From Amycolatopsis azurea DSM 43854 (lineage in GTDB: Bacteria; Actinomycetota; Actinomycetes; Mycobacteriales; Pseudonocardiaceae): a stretch of 64,000 nucleotides of DNA. The notes beneath the pieces were generated by a model that made no database searches, was not told the origin of the DNA, and saw only the letters and a program-made list of their open reading frames with translations. The stretch lies in NCBI RefSeq assembly GCF_001995215.1, contig NZ_MUXN01000016.1:317705-381704 (forward strand), written 5' to 3'. The position numbers and the translations under genes are program-made. Position 1 is the first letter of the stretch. Each line of letters begins with the position of its first letter. This document shows positions 9,714 through 18,083 of this stretch, piece by piece.

Positions 9714-10498
9714 TGGCGCGCAAACCGCTCATCGCCGGCAACTGGAAGATGAACCAGAACCACCTCGAAGCCATCGCGCTGGTTCAGAAGATCGCCTTCG
9801 CCCTGCCGGAGAAGTACTACGCGAAGGTCGACGTCGCGGTCCTGCCGCCGTTCACCGACATCCGCAGCGTCCAGACGCTGACCGACGGCGACAAGCTGTC
9901 GCTCACCTACGGCGCCCAGGACCTGTCGCCGCACGACTCCGGTGCCTACACCGGTGAGGTGTCGGGCCCGATGCTGGCGAAGCTGGGTTGCAGCTTCGTC
10001 ACCGTCGGGCACTCGGAGCGGCGTGAGTACCACGGCGAATCCGACGAACTGGTCAACAAGAAGGTCAAGGCCGCGCTCAAGCACGGCATCACGCCGATCC
10101 TGTGCGTGGGGGAGAAGCTCGAGGTCCGCGAGGCGGGCGAGCACATCACCCACACCACGACCCAGCTGGTCGAGGGCCTGAAGGGGCTCAAGGCCGAGCA
10201 GGTCAAGGACGTCGTGGTCGCCTACGAGCCGGTCTGGGCCATCGGGACCGGCAAGGTCGCGACCCCGGCCGACGCCGAGGAGGTGTGCGGAGCCATCCGC
10301 GCCACCCTCGCCGAGAAGTACGGCGCCGAGGTCGCGTCCTCGGTCCGCGTGCTCTACGGGGGCTCGGCCAAGGCCAACAACATCAGTGACCTCGTCGCCT
10401 GCGAGAACATCGATGGTGCGCTCGTCGGTGGTGCCAGCCTGGATGGTGACGAGTTCACCAAACTCTGCGCACTCGCCGCGGGCGGGCCCCTGCCCTGA
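9713..10498 (+). CDS. tpiA: Triosephosphate isomerase
   Basis: A 261-residue TIM barrel that interconverts dihydroxyacetone phosphate and glyceraldehyde-3-phosphate. Catalytic residues are visible: Lys12 in AGNWKMN, His100 in VTVGHSERR and Glu172 in AYEPVWAIGTG. The phosphate loop VLYGGSAKANN is present. The GTG start overlaps the pgk stop by one base. It ends the gap-pgk-tpiA operon; secG follows after 140 bp. Confidence 0.97.
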   Translation: MARKPLIAGNWKMNQNHLEAIALVQKIAFALPEKYYAKVDVAVLPPFTDIRSVQTLTDGDKLSLTYGAQDLSPHDSGAYTGEVSGPMLAKLGCSFVTVGHSERREYHGESDELVNKKVKAALKHGITPILCVGEKLEVREAGEHITHTTTQLVEGLKGLKAEQVKDVVVAYEPVWAIGTGKVATPADAEEVCGAIRATLAEKYGAEVASSVRVLYGGSAKANNISDLVACENIDGALVGGASLDGDEFTKLCALAAGGPLP

Positions 10499-10638
10499 TC
10501 GGGGCACCTACCGGGTAACCTGGGTATCCGGTCCGTCACACAGCAGTGGACGAGTCCAGGAGTACGGTGTGTTCTGACAGTCACAAGCTGTCGGTGGCAC
10601 ACCGTTTTCCTGCATTCTCCAAGAGCGCAGAGGATGAC

Positions 10639-10869
10639 ATGAAGCTGTTCCTGCAAATCCTGTTGATCGCCTCCAGCTTTTTCCTGGTGGTAGCCGTGCT
10701 GCTGCACCGCGGCCGTGGTGGCGGTCTGTCTTCGCTGTTCGGTGGCGGTATGCAGTCGAGCCTGTCCGGCTCGAGCGTGGCCGAGAAGAACCTCGACCGG
10801 ATCACGCTGCTGCTGGGCGCGGTGTGGCTGATCAGCATCATCGGCCTCGGGCTCCTGCTCAAGGTCTGA
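10639..10869 (+). CDS. secG: Preprotein translocase subunit SecG
   Basis: A 76-residue inner-membrane subunit of SecYEG. Two membrane helices (about residues 3-22 and 54-74) flank a Gly/Ser-rich cytoplasmic loop with the typical GRGGGLSSLFGGG sequence. ATG 10639 follows AGAGG by 5 bp; an in-frame start further upstream has no ribosome site. A secG gene directly after tpiA is a common actinobacterial arrangement. Confidence 0.93.
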   Translation: MKLFLQILLIASSFFLVVAVLLHRGRGGGLSSLFGGGMQSSLSGSSVAEKNLDRITLLLGAVWLISIIGLGLLLKV

Positions 10870-10934
10870 TCGATCCAGGTGTTTCGGCGTGCCTATGGGG
10901 GGCGCGCCGCCGATCCCTATAGGTGTGAGGATTC

Positions 10935-11276
10935 ATGGTTGGCGGTAACGCGATTCGGGGCACCCGTGTGGGTGCTGGGCCTTCGGGCGAATCGGAGCGG
11001 GGTGAGTCGGCGCCGCGGCGTCGCATCTCCTACTGGTGTGCCAACGGGCACGAGGCGCAGCCCTCGTTCTCGATGGACGCCGAAATTCCCGACGAATGGG
11101 ATTGCCCGCGCTGTGGGCTCCCCGGTGGGCAGGACGAGAAGAACCCGCCTGCCGCGCCGCGGACCGAGCCCTACAAGACTCACCTGGCGTATGTGAAGGA
11201 GCGGCGTTCCGACGCTGACGGCGAGGCCATCCTCGCCGAGGCGCTGGAGCGGTTGCGCCAGCGCCGGGAGATCTAA
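10935..11276 (+). CDS. rbpA: RbpA-type RNA polymerase-binding protein
   Basis: A 113-residue RbpA-like protein. RbpA binds the principal sigma factor and RNA polymerase and stabilises the open complex in actinobacteria. The family pattern is clear: IRGTRVGA near the N-terminus, the core WCANGHEAQPSFSMDAEIPDEW, and the helical sigma-interaction tail PYKTHLAYVKERRSDADGEAILAEALERLRQRR. The core has a CxxxH plus CxxC set (WCANGH, CPRCG), a zinc-ribbon arrangement as in Streptomyces RbpA and unlike the Cys-poor mycobacterial protein. The ribosome site GTGAGG precedes ATG 10935. A position after secG is not where mycobacteria keep rbpA, so this could be a paralogue. Confidence 0.85.
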   Translation: MVGGNAIRGTRVGAGPSGESERGESAPRRRISYWCANGHEAQPSFSMDAEIPDEWDCPRCGLPGGQDEKNPPAAPRTEPYKTHLAYVKERRSDADGEAILAEALERLRQRREI

Positions 11277-11283
11277 CAGCCGC

Positions 11284-12486
11284 TCACCGGTCGAGCGGGT
11301 ACCGGGCACGCACCCGGAACCCGCCGTCCTCGGTGTCGGCGGTCTCGAAGCTCCCACCCAGCAGTCGAGCGCGTTCGGCCAGCCCGGTCAGCCCGTGCCC
11401 TCCCGAGGGCAGGGCCGAACCAGTCGTCCGAGCGCGCTCGTTGCGTATTTCGACCTTGAGCGAACCGTGCTCGCCCTGGATCCGGATGGTCGCGGTGGCG
11501 CCCGGCGCGTGCTTGTGCACGTTGGTCAGGCATTCCTGCACGGTCCGGTAGGCCGCCGCCGAGATCTGGCTGGGCAGCAGGTCGGGGATCCGCTCGACGG
11601 TCAGGTGCACCGGGACGTCCGAGCCCCGGATCAGCCTGTCGAGCTCGTTGATCCCCGGCCGCGGCCCGTCTTCTTCGGAGCCCGAGCGGAGCACGCTCAC
11701 GAGTGAGCGCAGTTCTTCGAGGGTCTTCGTGCTCAGCTTTCGGATGACCTGCGCGGTTTCGAGCGACCGGGCGTCGGAGGTCTGCGCCTGCAGGGCGCCG
11801 GCCTGCATCGCGATCAGCGTGATCTGGTGCGAGACGACGTCGTGCATCTCCCGCGCGAGGCGGGCGCGCTCTTCCGCGCGGACGGCGTCGGCGTGGAAGC
11901 GGCGTTCGCGGTCGCGGCTGGCGGCGAGTTCGGCGAGCTTCTGCGAGACCTCGGTCCGCGCTCCGATGAGCAGGCCGATGGCCACCGGCATCCCGGCGAC
12001 GATGACGCCGTAGATCCCGTCCAGGACGTGTTCGCGCCAGCTGAGCTCGACGAAGTCGGCCAGCGGCCACTGGACGAACCGGCAGGTGAAGACGAGCGCG
12101 AACCCGGTCCAGGTCTGCCAGTGCATCTGCTTGCGGGTGGCGAGGAAGCCGAGCGCGATCATCGCGGCGAGCTGCGACCATCCCGCCAGGAAGCCCGGGA
12201 CGGTGACGATCACCGCGAGGAACGGCAGCTTGCGGCGGAAGGCGAGGCCGAGGCACGCGGCGCCGGACAGGTAGATGGAGTACGGCTGGGCCTTCTCGGG
12301 GATCACCAGCCAGACGTCGAGCGCCGCCAGGAAGATCGCGAGCGTGTCGATGCCCAGCGCGACCAGCGCCGGACGTTTGATCTTGGCGAACGACATGACC
12401 CCGGCGGCACGGCGCATCCGGTCGGCGGCGTCCGCTCCGGAGCCGCCCACCGAGATACCTGGCATCGAGAGACCCTCTGTGCTCAT
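11284..12486 (-). CDS. Sensor histidine kinase (NarL/DesK type), orphan
   Basis: A 400-residue membrane kinase. Residues about 40-175 hold five to six hydrophobic segments, followed by a coiled linker, a HisKA_3 dimerisation box with the phospho-acceptor His215 in AREMHDVVSHQ, and an ATPase domain with the N-box QECLTNVHKHAPGA and the G-box GGHGLTGLAERA. These kinases pair with LuxR-type response regulators, but none is adjacent, so the partner must be encoded elsewhere. I chose ATG 12486 because GTGAGG lies just upstream; an alternative GTG at 12501 would start inside that site. It ends 7 bp from the convergent rbpA-like gene. Confidence 0.88.
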   Translation of the reverse strand: MSTEGLSMPGISVGGSGADAADRMRRAAGVMSFAKIKRPALVALGIDTLAIFLAALDVWLVIPEKAQPYSIYLSGAACLGLAFRRKLPFLAVIVTVPGFLAGWSQLAAMIALGFLATRKQMHWQTWTGFALVFTCRFVQWPLADFVELSWREHVLDGIYGVIVAGMPVAIGLLIGARTEVSQKLAELAASRDRERRFHADAVRAEERARLAREMHDVVSHQITLIAMQAGALQAQTSDARSLETAQVIRKLSTKTLEELRSLVSVLRSGSEEDGPRPGINELDRLIRGSDVPVHLTVERIPDLLPSQISAAAYRTVQECLTNVHKHAPGATATIRIQGEHGSLKVEIRNERARTTGSALPSGGHGLTGLAERARLLGGSFETADTEDGGFRVRARYPLDR

Positions 12487-12628
12487 CGCTGGCGACCTCA
12501 CTCGTCTTGTGGACTTGAATGGTGAGACGTGTTCTTCGCCCGATCGGGACGCGCAGGAACGAACAAATGTGCGGATGCTAACGGGTGGATGTAGCAGGAC
12601 GGTAAGTTTCCCCCAGTCGGGCTAGTGA

Positions 12629-12658
12629 CTGTCCGGTCACTGTCCGTTCTGCGGACAG
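12629..12658. promoter_or_regulatory. Three CTGTCCG half-sites, possible operator
   Basis: CTGTCCG occurs directly repeated at 12629 and 12640, and inverted as CGGACAG at 12652-12658. The second and third form a 7-bp inverted repeat with a 5-bp spacer. The cluster is about 145 bp upstream of the orphan kinase start. The regulator is unknown. Confidence 0.35.
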
Positions 12659-12895
12659 GTGCATGAACGTTCGGTCGGTCGAATCCACACCGGACCACTC
12701 GGGCTCAGTGGTCCGCTGATCACTTCGACGGGCGACTGGCCCGGTTCTGACGAGAAACCGGCGAGAGTTGATCTATGTCACTTTTCGCGTTCGGACGGTG
12801 ACTGTGGGCCGGGGACTGGAGCTCGGGTTTCTTCAGCGTAGGGAAAAAGTGGCCCGGCGGACGTCCGCCATGGGGGTGTCACGAAACCGCCGAAT

Positions 12896-12942
12896 GCGCG
12901 TGAAGACCCCCTCCTTCGGCTCAACCGAGAGAGGGGGCCTAG
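12896..12942. repeat. Degenerate GGCCCCCTTC-type palindrome
   Basis: It starts GCGCGTGAAGACCCCCTC and retains paired segments (CCCCCTC 12907-12913 with GAGGGGG 12931-12937, and TCGG with CCGA). It is a decayed relative of the perfect copies at 22604-22656 and 40934-40988. Confidence 0.6.
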
Positions 12943-13033
12943 ATGTCTTGTCGGGTGTCAGGTCCGTGAAGGCCTCAGTGTCTGTTTATCCACTGGTGCG
13001 GCCGGCGGTGATCGCCGAAGTCCCGGAAGCGTG

Positions 13034-13080
13034 GCGAAAGCCACTTTCGCAACGTTCAACGTTGCGAAAGTGGCTTTCGC
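13034..13080. repeat. 47-bp palindrome of the GAAAGCCACTTTCGC family (copy 1)
   Basis: Arms 13034-13056 and 13058-13080 are exact 23-bp reverse complements around a single C. Each arm is itself a small hairpin (GCGAAAG-CCA-CTTTCGC), so the DNA can fold as one long hairpin or two short ones. A second copy is at 63134-63188. Confidence 0.75.
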
Positions 13081-13130
13081 GACACCCGAGGTCGGCGGCC
13101 CGGCGGGCGACCGAACACGCCATGTGCCTC

Positions 13131-13165
13131 TACCCCCTCAACCGAGGGAAGGGCTTCACCCGTGA
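13131..13165. repeat. Half-copy of the GGCCCCCTTC-type element
   Basis: The stretch CTCAACCGAGGGAAGGG followed by CTTCAC matches the centre and right arm of the 22.6-kb element but lacks a left arm. It lies just before the end of pgl. Confidence 0.4.
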
Positions 13166-13170
13166 CGAGG

Positions 13171-13926
13171 TCAGGCTGTCGGGGTCTGATAGACCTTCGT
13201 GAGTTTCGAGGCCGAACCCCGGTCCAGCAGCCAGAGCGTGCGGCGGCTGCCGCGTGCTCCCGCCACCGGGATCTGGACCTCGCCCGCGCCGGCCAGTGCC
13301 TGCGAGACGGCGTCCGCCTTCGCCTCGCCGCCGGTGACCAGCCAGATGTCCTGCGCGCGACGGATCGCGGGCAGGGTCAGCGAGATCCGGGTCGGCGGCG
13401 GCTTCGGGCAGTCGCGCACCGCGACGACCGAGCGTTCCTTCTCGAACACCGCCGGGCTCTCGGGGAAGATCGAGGCGGTGTGCCCCTCCCCACCGAGGCC
13501 CAGCAGCATGATGTCGAAGGCCGGGACCTCGGGCGTCAGGATCTTCGCGTAGGCCGCGGCCGCCGCGTCGACGTCTTCGCCGAACTCGCCGTCCGAGGGT
13601 GCCATCGCGTGCACCCGCTTCGGGTCGAGCGGGACGTGATCGAGCAGTGCCTCGCGAGCCTGCTTCTCGTTGCGCTCGTCCGAGTCCGCCGGGACGAACC
13701 GCTCGTCGCCCCAGTAGACGTCGAGACGCGACCAGTCGATGGCGTCACGGGCGCTGGAGTCGCGCAGTTCCCGAAGGATGGCGATCCCGGTACCGCCGCC
13801 GGTGAGCACCACCGAAGCGGAGCCCTTGGCGGCCTGGACGTCCACGAGCCGGGTGACCAGCCTGGCCGCCGTAGCGGCGGCCAGGAGGTCCGGGTTCTCG
13901 TAGACGACTACCTCGGTCTTGCTCAT
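13171..13926 (-). CDS. pgl: 6-Phosphogluconolactonase
   Basis: A 251-residue DevB/Pgl-type lactonase that hydrolyses 6-phosphogluconolactone to 6-phosphogluconate. Family signatures are VVLTGGGTGIAILREL (residues about 40-55), WGDERFVPADSDERN and LLGLGGEGHTASIFP. It is the last gene of tkt-tal-pgi-zwf-opcA-pgl; its ATG overlaps the opcA stop by 4 bp (ATGA). Confidence 0.95.
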   Translation of the reverse strand: MSKTEVVVYENPDLLAAATAARLVTRLVDVQAAKGSASVVLTGGGTGIAILRELRDSSARDAIDWSRLDVYWGDERFVPADSDERNEKQAREALLDHVPLDPKRVHAMAPSDGEFGEDVDAAAAAYAKILTPEVPAFDIMLLGLGGEGHTASIFPESPAVFEKERSVVAVRDCPKPPPTRISLTLPAIRRAQDIWLVTGGEAKADAVSQALAGAGEVQIPVAGARGSRRTLWLLDRGSASKLTKVYQTPTA

Positions 13927-14933
13927 GAAGCGCTCTTCGCGGTCTTGGCGGTTTTCGTGGCAGGAACCTTCTTGGCCGGAGCCACCTTCTTCGCCGGGGA
14001 AGCCTTGGCAGCGGTACCCGACTGGATCTTGGCGAGGCCGTTCAGCGAGGCCTCGTAGATCTCGTCCGGGTCGAGCCGCCGCAGCTCCTCGATCAGGCAG
14101 TCCTTGTTGTCCCGCCGCTGCAGGGCGATCCGGCGCGTCGGCTGGCCCGGCTGGGTCAGCGTGCCGACCCGTCCGTCCGGCCGGTGCAGTTCCACCGGGC
14201 CGGAACGCCGGTCCAGCGTCACCGAGATGATGCCCGCGGCGCCGGTGCTCTTGACCCGCTTCACCGGCACCTTGAGGTACTCGGCCAGCCAGCCGGCGAG
14301 CAGCTCGGTCGACGGAGAGTCGGCCTCGCCGGTCACGGTCGCGCCGGTGATCTTCTCGTGCGGCGGAAGGTCCAAGGCGGACACGAGCTGCGCGCGCCAG
14401 CTGGTCAGCCGGGTCCACGCCAGGTCGGTGTCACCCTCCACATAGGACTTCGCCCGCGTGGTGAGTGCTCTTATGGGCGCCTTTTCCGCCGCCGAGTCGG
14501 TGATCCGGCGCTGAGCCAGCTCACCGAGCGGGTCCTTGGCCGGGGCCTTGGGACCGGTGCCCGGCCACCAGGTGACGATCGGCGCGTCCGGCAGCAGCAG
14601 CGGCACGACCGCGCTCTGTCCCTGCGCCGCCAGCGGACCGTAGAGCCGCAGGACGATGACCTCGCTCGCGCCGGCGTCGCCGCCGACCCGGATCTGGCCG
14701 TCGATCCGCGGCGCGGCGGTCCGCGCGCCCTTGGCCACCACGATCACCCGCGACGGGTGCTCCCGGCTGGCCTCGTTGGCGGCCTCGATCGCCTCTTCGA
14801 GCCGGTCGTCGTCGTCGGCCACTATGACCAGCGTCAGCACCCGGCCCAGCGCCACCTGCCCGCCCTGTTCGCGGATCTCGACGAGTTTCTTGTTCAGCTG
14901 CGACGTCGTGGTCGACGGCAGGTCGATGATCAC
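13923..14933 (-). CDS. opcA: OpcA, glucose-6-phosphate dehydrogenase assembly protein
   Basis: A 336-residue OpcA, an allosteric/assembly partner of Zwf in actinobacteria and cyanobacteria. Recognisable segments are the N-terminal MIIDLPSTTTSQLNKKL, VPLLLPDAPIVTWWPG, and ELLAGWLAEYLKVPVKRV. The GTG at 14933 overlaps the zwf TGA (GTGA), supporting this start and tight coupling to zwf. The last ~30 residues are a Lys/Ala/Pro-rich repeat (AKKVAPAKKVPATKTAKTAK), a basic tail resembling histone-H1-like tails and longer than a typical OpcA C-terminus as I know it. The pgl ATG overlaps its stop. Confidence 0.94.
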   Translation of the reverse strand: MIIDLPSTTTSQLNKKLVEIREQGGQVALGRVLTLVIVADDDDRLEEAIEAANEASREHPSRVIVVAKGARTAAPRIDGQIRVGGDAGASEVIVLRLYGPLAAQGQSAVVPLLLPDAPIVTWWPGTGPKAPAKDPLGELAQRRITDSAAEKAPIRALTTRAKSYVEGDTDLAWTRLTSWRAQLVSALDLPPHEKITGATVTGEADSPSTELLAGWLAEYLKVPVKRVKSTGAAGIISVTLDRRSGPVELHRPDGRVGTLTQPGQPTRRIALQRRDNKDCLIEELRRLDPDEIYEASLNGLAKIQSGTAAKASPAKKVAPAKKVPATKTAKTAKSAS

Positions 14934-16459
14934 GGACGCCTCCAGTTCCGGCCGGTACGCTCCAGCATTTCGTCCGCGGACGGCGGTCCCCACGAACCGG
15001 GCGGGTACGCCTCGGGCGCGCCCTTCTTGGCCCAGTGATCGAGGATCGGGTCGAGGATCTCCCAGGACAGTTCGACCTCTTCGTTCACCGGGAACAGCGA
15101 CGGTTCGCCGAGCAGCACGTCCAGGATGAGCCGCTCGTAGGCCTCCGGAGAGGACTCGGTGAACGCGTGGCCGTAGCCGAAGTCCATGGTGACGTCGCGG
15201 ACCTCCATCGTGGTCCCCGGCACCTTCGACCCGAACCGCAGCGTGATGCCCTCGTCGGGCTGCACCCGGATGACCAGCGCGTTCTGGCCCAGTTCTTCGG
15301 TCGAGGTCGAGTCGAACGGCAGATGCGGCGCCCGTTTGAACACCACGGCGATCTCGGTGACCCGGCGGCCCAGCCGTTTGCCGGTGCGCAGGTAGAACGG
15401 CACGCCCGCCCAGCGGCGGTTCTGCACCTCCAGCGTCACCGCGGCGTAGGTCTCGGTGGTCGAGTCCTTCGCGAAGCCGCCTTCCTGCAGCAGGCCCGGC
15501 ACCTTCGTGCCGCCCTGCCAGCCGCCCGCGTACTGCCCGCGCGCGGTGGTCTCGTCGAGCGGGCCGAGGGGCTTCGTCGCCGAGAGCACCTTGACCTTCT
15601 CCGCACGGAGAGCGCGCGGAGCGAACGAGACCGGCTCCTCCATCGCTGTCAGCGCGAGGAGCTGCAACAGGTGGTTCTGGATGACGTCGCGAGCGGCGCC
15701 GATACCGTCGTAGTACCCCGCGCGGCCGCCGAGACCGATGTCCTCGGCCATGGTGATCTGCACGTGGTCGACGTAGTTGGCGTTCCAGATCGGCTCGAAC
15801 AGCTGGTTCGCGAACCGCAGCGCCAGCAGGTTCTGCACCGTCTCCTTGCCGAGGTAGTGGTCGATGCGGAACACCGACTCCTCGGGGAAGACGTCGTTCA
15901 CGATCTCGTTGAGCTCCTTGGCGCTCTTGAGGTCGCGGCCGAACGGCTTCTCGATGACGACGCGGCGCCAGGTGTCGTCGCTCGCGTCGGCGAGGCCGGA
16001 GCGGGCGAGCTGCTTGGTCACCACCGGGAACGCGCTCGGCGGGATCGACAGGTAGAACGCGGTGTTGCCCCCGGTCCCGCGCTCGGCGTCGAGGTCCTTG
16101 ACCGTCTGCGCGAGCCTGTCGAAGGCGTCGTCGTCGTCGAAGGTGCCCTGCACGAACCGGATGCCTTCGGCGAGCCGGTTCCACACCGACTCCTTGAACG
16201 GCGTCCGCGCGTGCTCCTTGACCGAGTCGTGCACGAGCTCGCCGAAGTCCTGGTGCTCCCAGTCCCGGCGGGCGAACCCGACCAGCGAGAACCCGGCGGG
16301 CAGCAGCCCGCGGTGGGCGAGGTCGTAGATCGCCGGCATCAGCTTCTTGCGGGCGAGGTCACCGGTCACGCCGAAGATCACCAGGCTGGACGGCCCGGCG
16401 ATCCGCGGCAGCCGCTTGTCGCGCGGGTCGCGCAGCGGGTTGCTCCAGGCTCGGGTCAC
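14930..16459 (-). CDS. zwf: Glucose-6-phosphate 1-dehydrogenase
   Basis: A 509-residue dehydrogenase that oxidises glucose-6-phosphate to 6-phosphogluconolactone and makes NADPH. It has the nucleotide-binding GVTGDLARKKL (residues about 31-41), the substrate motif FRIDHYLGKE containing the catalytic region, and EKPFGRDL. The GTG start overlaps the pgi stop by 4 bp, and its TGA overlaps the opcA start by 4 bp, so pgi-zwf-opcA-pgl form one coupled chain. OpcA is expected to modulate it. Confidence 0.97.
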   Translation of the reverse strand: MTRAWSNPLRDPRDKRLPRIAGPSSLVIFGVTGDLARKKLMPAIYDLAHRGLLPAGFSLVGFARRDWEHQDFGELVHDSVKEHARTPFKESVWNRLAEGIRFVQGTFDDDDAFDRLAQTVKDLDAERGTGGNTAFYLSIPPSAFPVVTKQLARSGLADASDDTWRRVVIEKPFGRDLKSAKELNEIVNDVFPEESVFRIDHYLGKETVQNLLALRFANQLFEPIWNANYVDHVQITMAEDIGLGGRAGYYDGIGAARDVIQNHLLQLLALTAMEEPVSFAPRALRAEKVKVLSATKPLGPLDETTARGQYAGGWQGGTKVPGLLQEGGFAKDSTTETYAAVTLEVQNRRWAGVPFYLRTGKRLGRRVTEIAVVFKRAPHLPFDSTSTEELGQNALVIRVQPDEGITLRFGSKVPGTTMEVRDVTMDFGYGHAFTESSPEAYERLILDVLLGEPSLFPVNEEVELSWEILDPILDHWAKKGAPEAYPPGSWGPPSADEMLERTGRNWRRP

Positions 16460-18075
16460 TCGCCTGCCTCCTGTACCGCGCGGACCAGTTCGGCCAGGCC
16501 GGCGGCCCGGTCGGTGAGGTGCAGGCGCAGCACCGGACGACCGTGCTCCGCGAGCACCTGGCCGTCGCCGAGTGCCTGCGCGTGCTGGAGCACGCCGAGC
16601 GTGTACGGCCGGTCCGGCACGTCGAGATCTTCTTCGACGGCGCCGGTGATCTGCAGGAAGACACCGTTCTGGTGCCCGCCCTTGTGGTACTGCCCGGTCG
16701 AGTGCAGGAACCGCGGCCCCCACCCGAAGGTGGTCTGGCGGCCCGTCCGCTTGGCGATCTCGCCGCGCAGGAGCGACGTCGACGCGTCGTCGAGACGGTC
16801 GAGGTACGCCTGTACCGCGATGTAGCCGGTTTCCGGTGCGGAGTCGAAGAAAGCCCGCAGAATGTCCGCGAGCTTCCCGTCGGTGGTCACGCCTTCCGAG
16901 CCGAACACCTGGACCGCGCCGTCCACAGTGGACGGCTCTTCGCCGCCCTTGAGCTTGTCCGGGTTGTCGAGCAGCGACCGCGCGGCCTTCTTGGCGGCCT
17001 CGACGTCGGGCTGGTCGAACGGGTTGATCCCGAGCAGCCGTCCGGCGAACGCGGTCGCGAACTCCCACAGCAGGAACTGCGCGCCGAGCGAGCCGGTCAC
17101 GGAGATCTTCGCGGCGCCTTCCGCCTGGCCGACGGCCACCGGGGTGGCGTCGTCCTTGGCGTCGGCGAAACCGGGGGAGTCCGGGCCTTCGACGGCGACC
17201 GGCAGGAGACCGGTGCCCTGCTTGCCGGTGGACTCGGCGATCAGCTGCTCCGCCCAGTCGGCGAAGCCCTTGATGCCCGATCCGGTGTCGGCGATGACGA
17301 CCTTCTCGGCGCCCTTTTCGTGCGCCGCCGCCCACGCCGCCGCGAGCTTGACCGCGGGGTTGTCCACGGTGTCGGCCGCGAGGGAGTCGGCCACCGAAGC
17401 GGCCTGGTCGAGCAGGCGGGCGACGTCCGCGCCGGCGAGCCCGGCCGGGACGAGCCCGAACGCGGTCAGCGCCGAGTAGCGGCCGCCGACGTTCGGGTCG
17501 GCGAGGAAGACCTTGCGGTAACCCTCCTTTTCGGACAGTTCCGCGAACGGCGAACCGGGGTCGGTGACGACCACGATCCGGCGGGCCGCGTCGATGCCCG
17601 CGTCGGCGAAGGCCTTCGCGAAGATCCGGCGGTGGCTGTCGGTCTCGACGGTGCCACCGGACTTCGACGACACGACGATGACCGTGCGCTCCAGGTCACC
17701 GGCGAGCGCGTCGGCGACCTGACCGGGGTCGGTGGTGTCGAGGACGGTCAGCGCGACCCCGTCGGTCGCGGTGATGACCTCGGGGGCCAGCGACGAACCG
17801 CCCATGCCCGCGAGGACGACGCGGTCGACGCCCTCGGAACGCAGGTCGGTCCGCAGTGCCTCGATCTCGCCGATCAACGGCCGCGAGGACTTGTGCAGCG
17901 TCGTCCACGACAGACGGATCGACGCTTCGGACTCGGCTTCGGGACCCCACAGTGTGGCGTCCTGGGACGCCAGTTTCGATGCGACCTGGTCGGCGACGAG
18001 CCGCTCCGCGAACGGAGCGGCTTCGCCGGCCAGGGCGGCGTCGACGATTTCGACGCCGGTCGTTTCCCCTGCCAT
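16456..18075 (-). CDS. pgi: Glucose-6-phosphate isomerase
   Basis: A 539-residue isomerase interconverting glucose-6-phosphate and fructose-6-phosphate. It carries two SIS-type sugar-phosphate domains: VLAGMGGSSLAPEV followed by VVSSKSGGTVET in the first half, and ADTGSGIKGFADWAEQL plus NPFDQPDVEAAK later; a GQYHKGGHQNGVFLQ segment near residue 455 is also typical. This sequence type, embedded in the tal-zwf operon, is the actinobacterial/cyanobacterial form rather than the E. coli-like one. It starts 8 bp after tal. Confidence 0.93.
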   Translation of the reverse strand: MAGETTGVEIVDAALAGEAAPFAERLVADQVASKLASQDATLWGPEAESEASIRLSWTTLHKSSRPLIGEIEALRTDLRSEGVDRVVLAGMGGSSLAPEVITATDGVALTVLDTTDPGQVADALAGDLERTVIVVSSKSGGTVETDSHRRIFAKAFADAGIDAARRIVVVTDPGSPFAELSEKEGYRKVFLADPNVGGRYSALTAFGLVPAGLAGADVARLLDQAASVADSLAADTVDNPAVKLAAAWAAAHEKGAEKVVIADTGSGIKGFADWAEQLIAESTGKQGTGLLPVAVEGPDSPGFADAKDDATPVAVGQAEGAAKISVTGSLGAQFLLWEFATAFAGRLLGINPFDQPDVEAAKKAARSLLDNPDKLKGGEEPSTVDGAVQVFGSEGVTTDGKLADILRAFFDSAPETGYIAVQAYLDRLDDASTSLLRGEIAKRTGRQTTFGWGPRFLHSTGQYHKGGHQNGVFLQITGAVEEDLDVPDRPYTLGVLQHAQALGDGQVLAEHGRPVLRLHLTDRAAGLAELVRAVQEAGE

Positions 18076-18083
18076 GGTCCAGA

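Larger units (their letters stand above)
12487..13170. other. 684-bp intergenic region, no credible gene
   Basis: The region between the orphan kinase and pgl holds CTGTCCG half-sites (12629-12658), a degraded GGCCCCCTTC-type palindrome (12896-12942), a near-perfect GAAAGCCACTTTCGC palindrome (13034-13080) and a half-copy of the first family (13131-13165). A reading frame at 12768-13202 runs straight through these repeats and looks spurious. Confidence 0.6.

Noticed and set aside
12768..13202. A plus-strand frame of 144 residues in the gap between the orphan kinase and pgl
   Set aside because: It crosses three palindromic repeats, has no protein-like composition or ribosome site, and overlaps the end of pgl.
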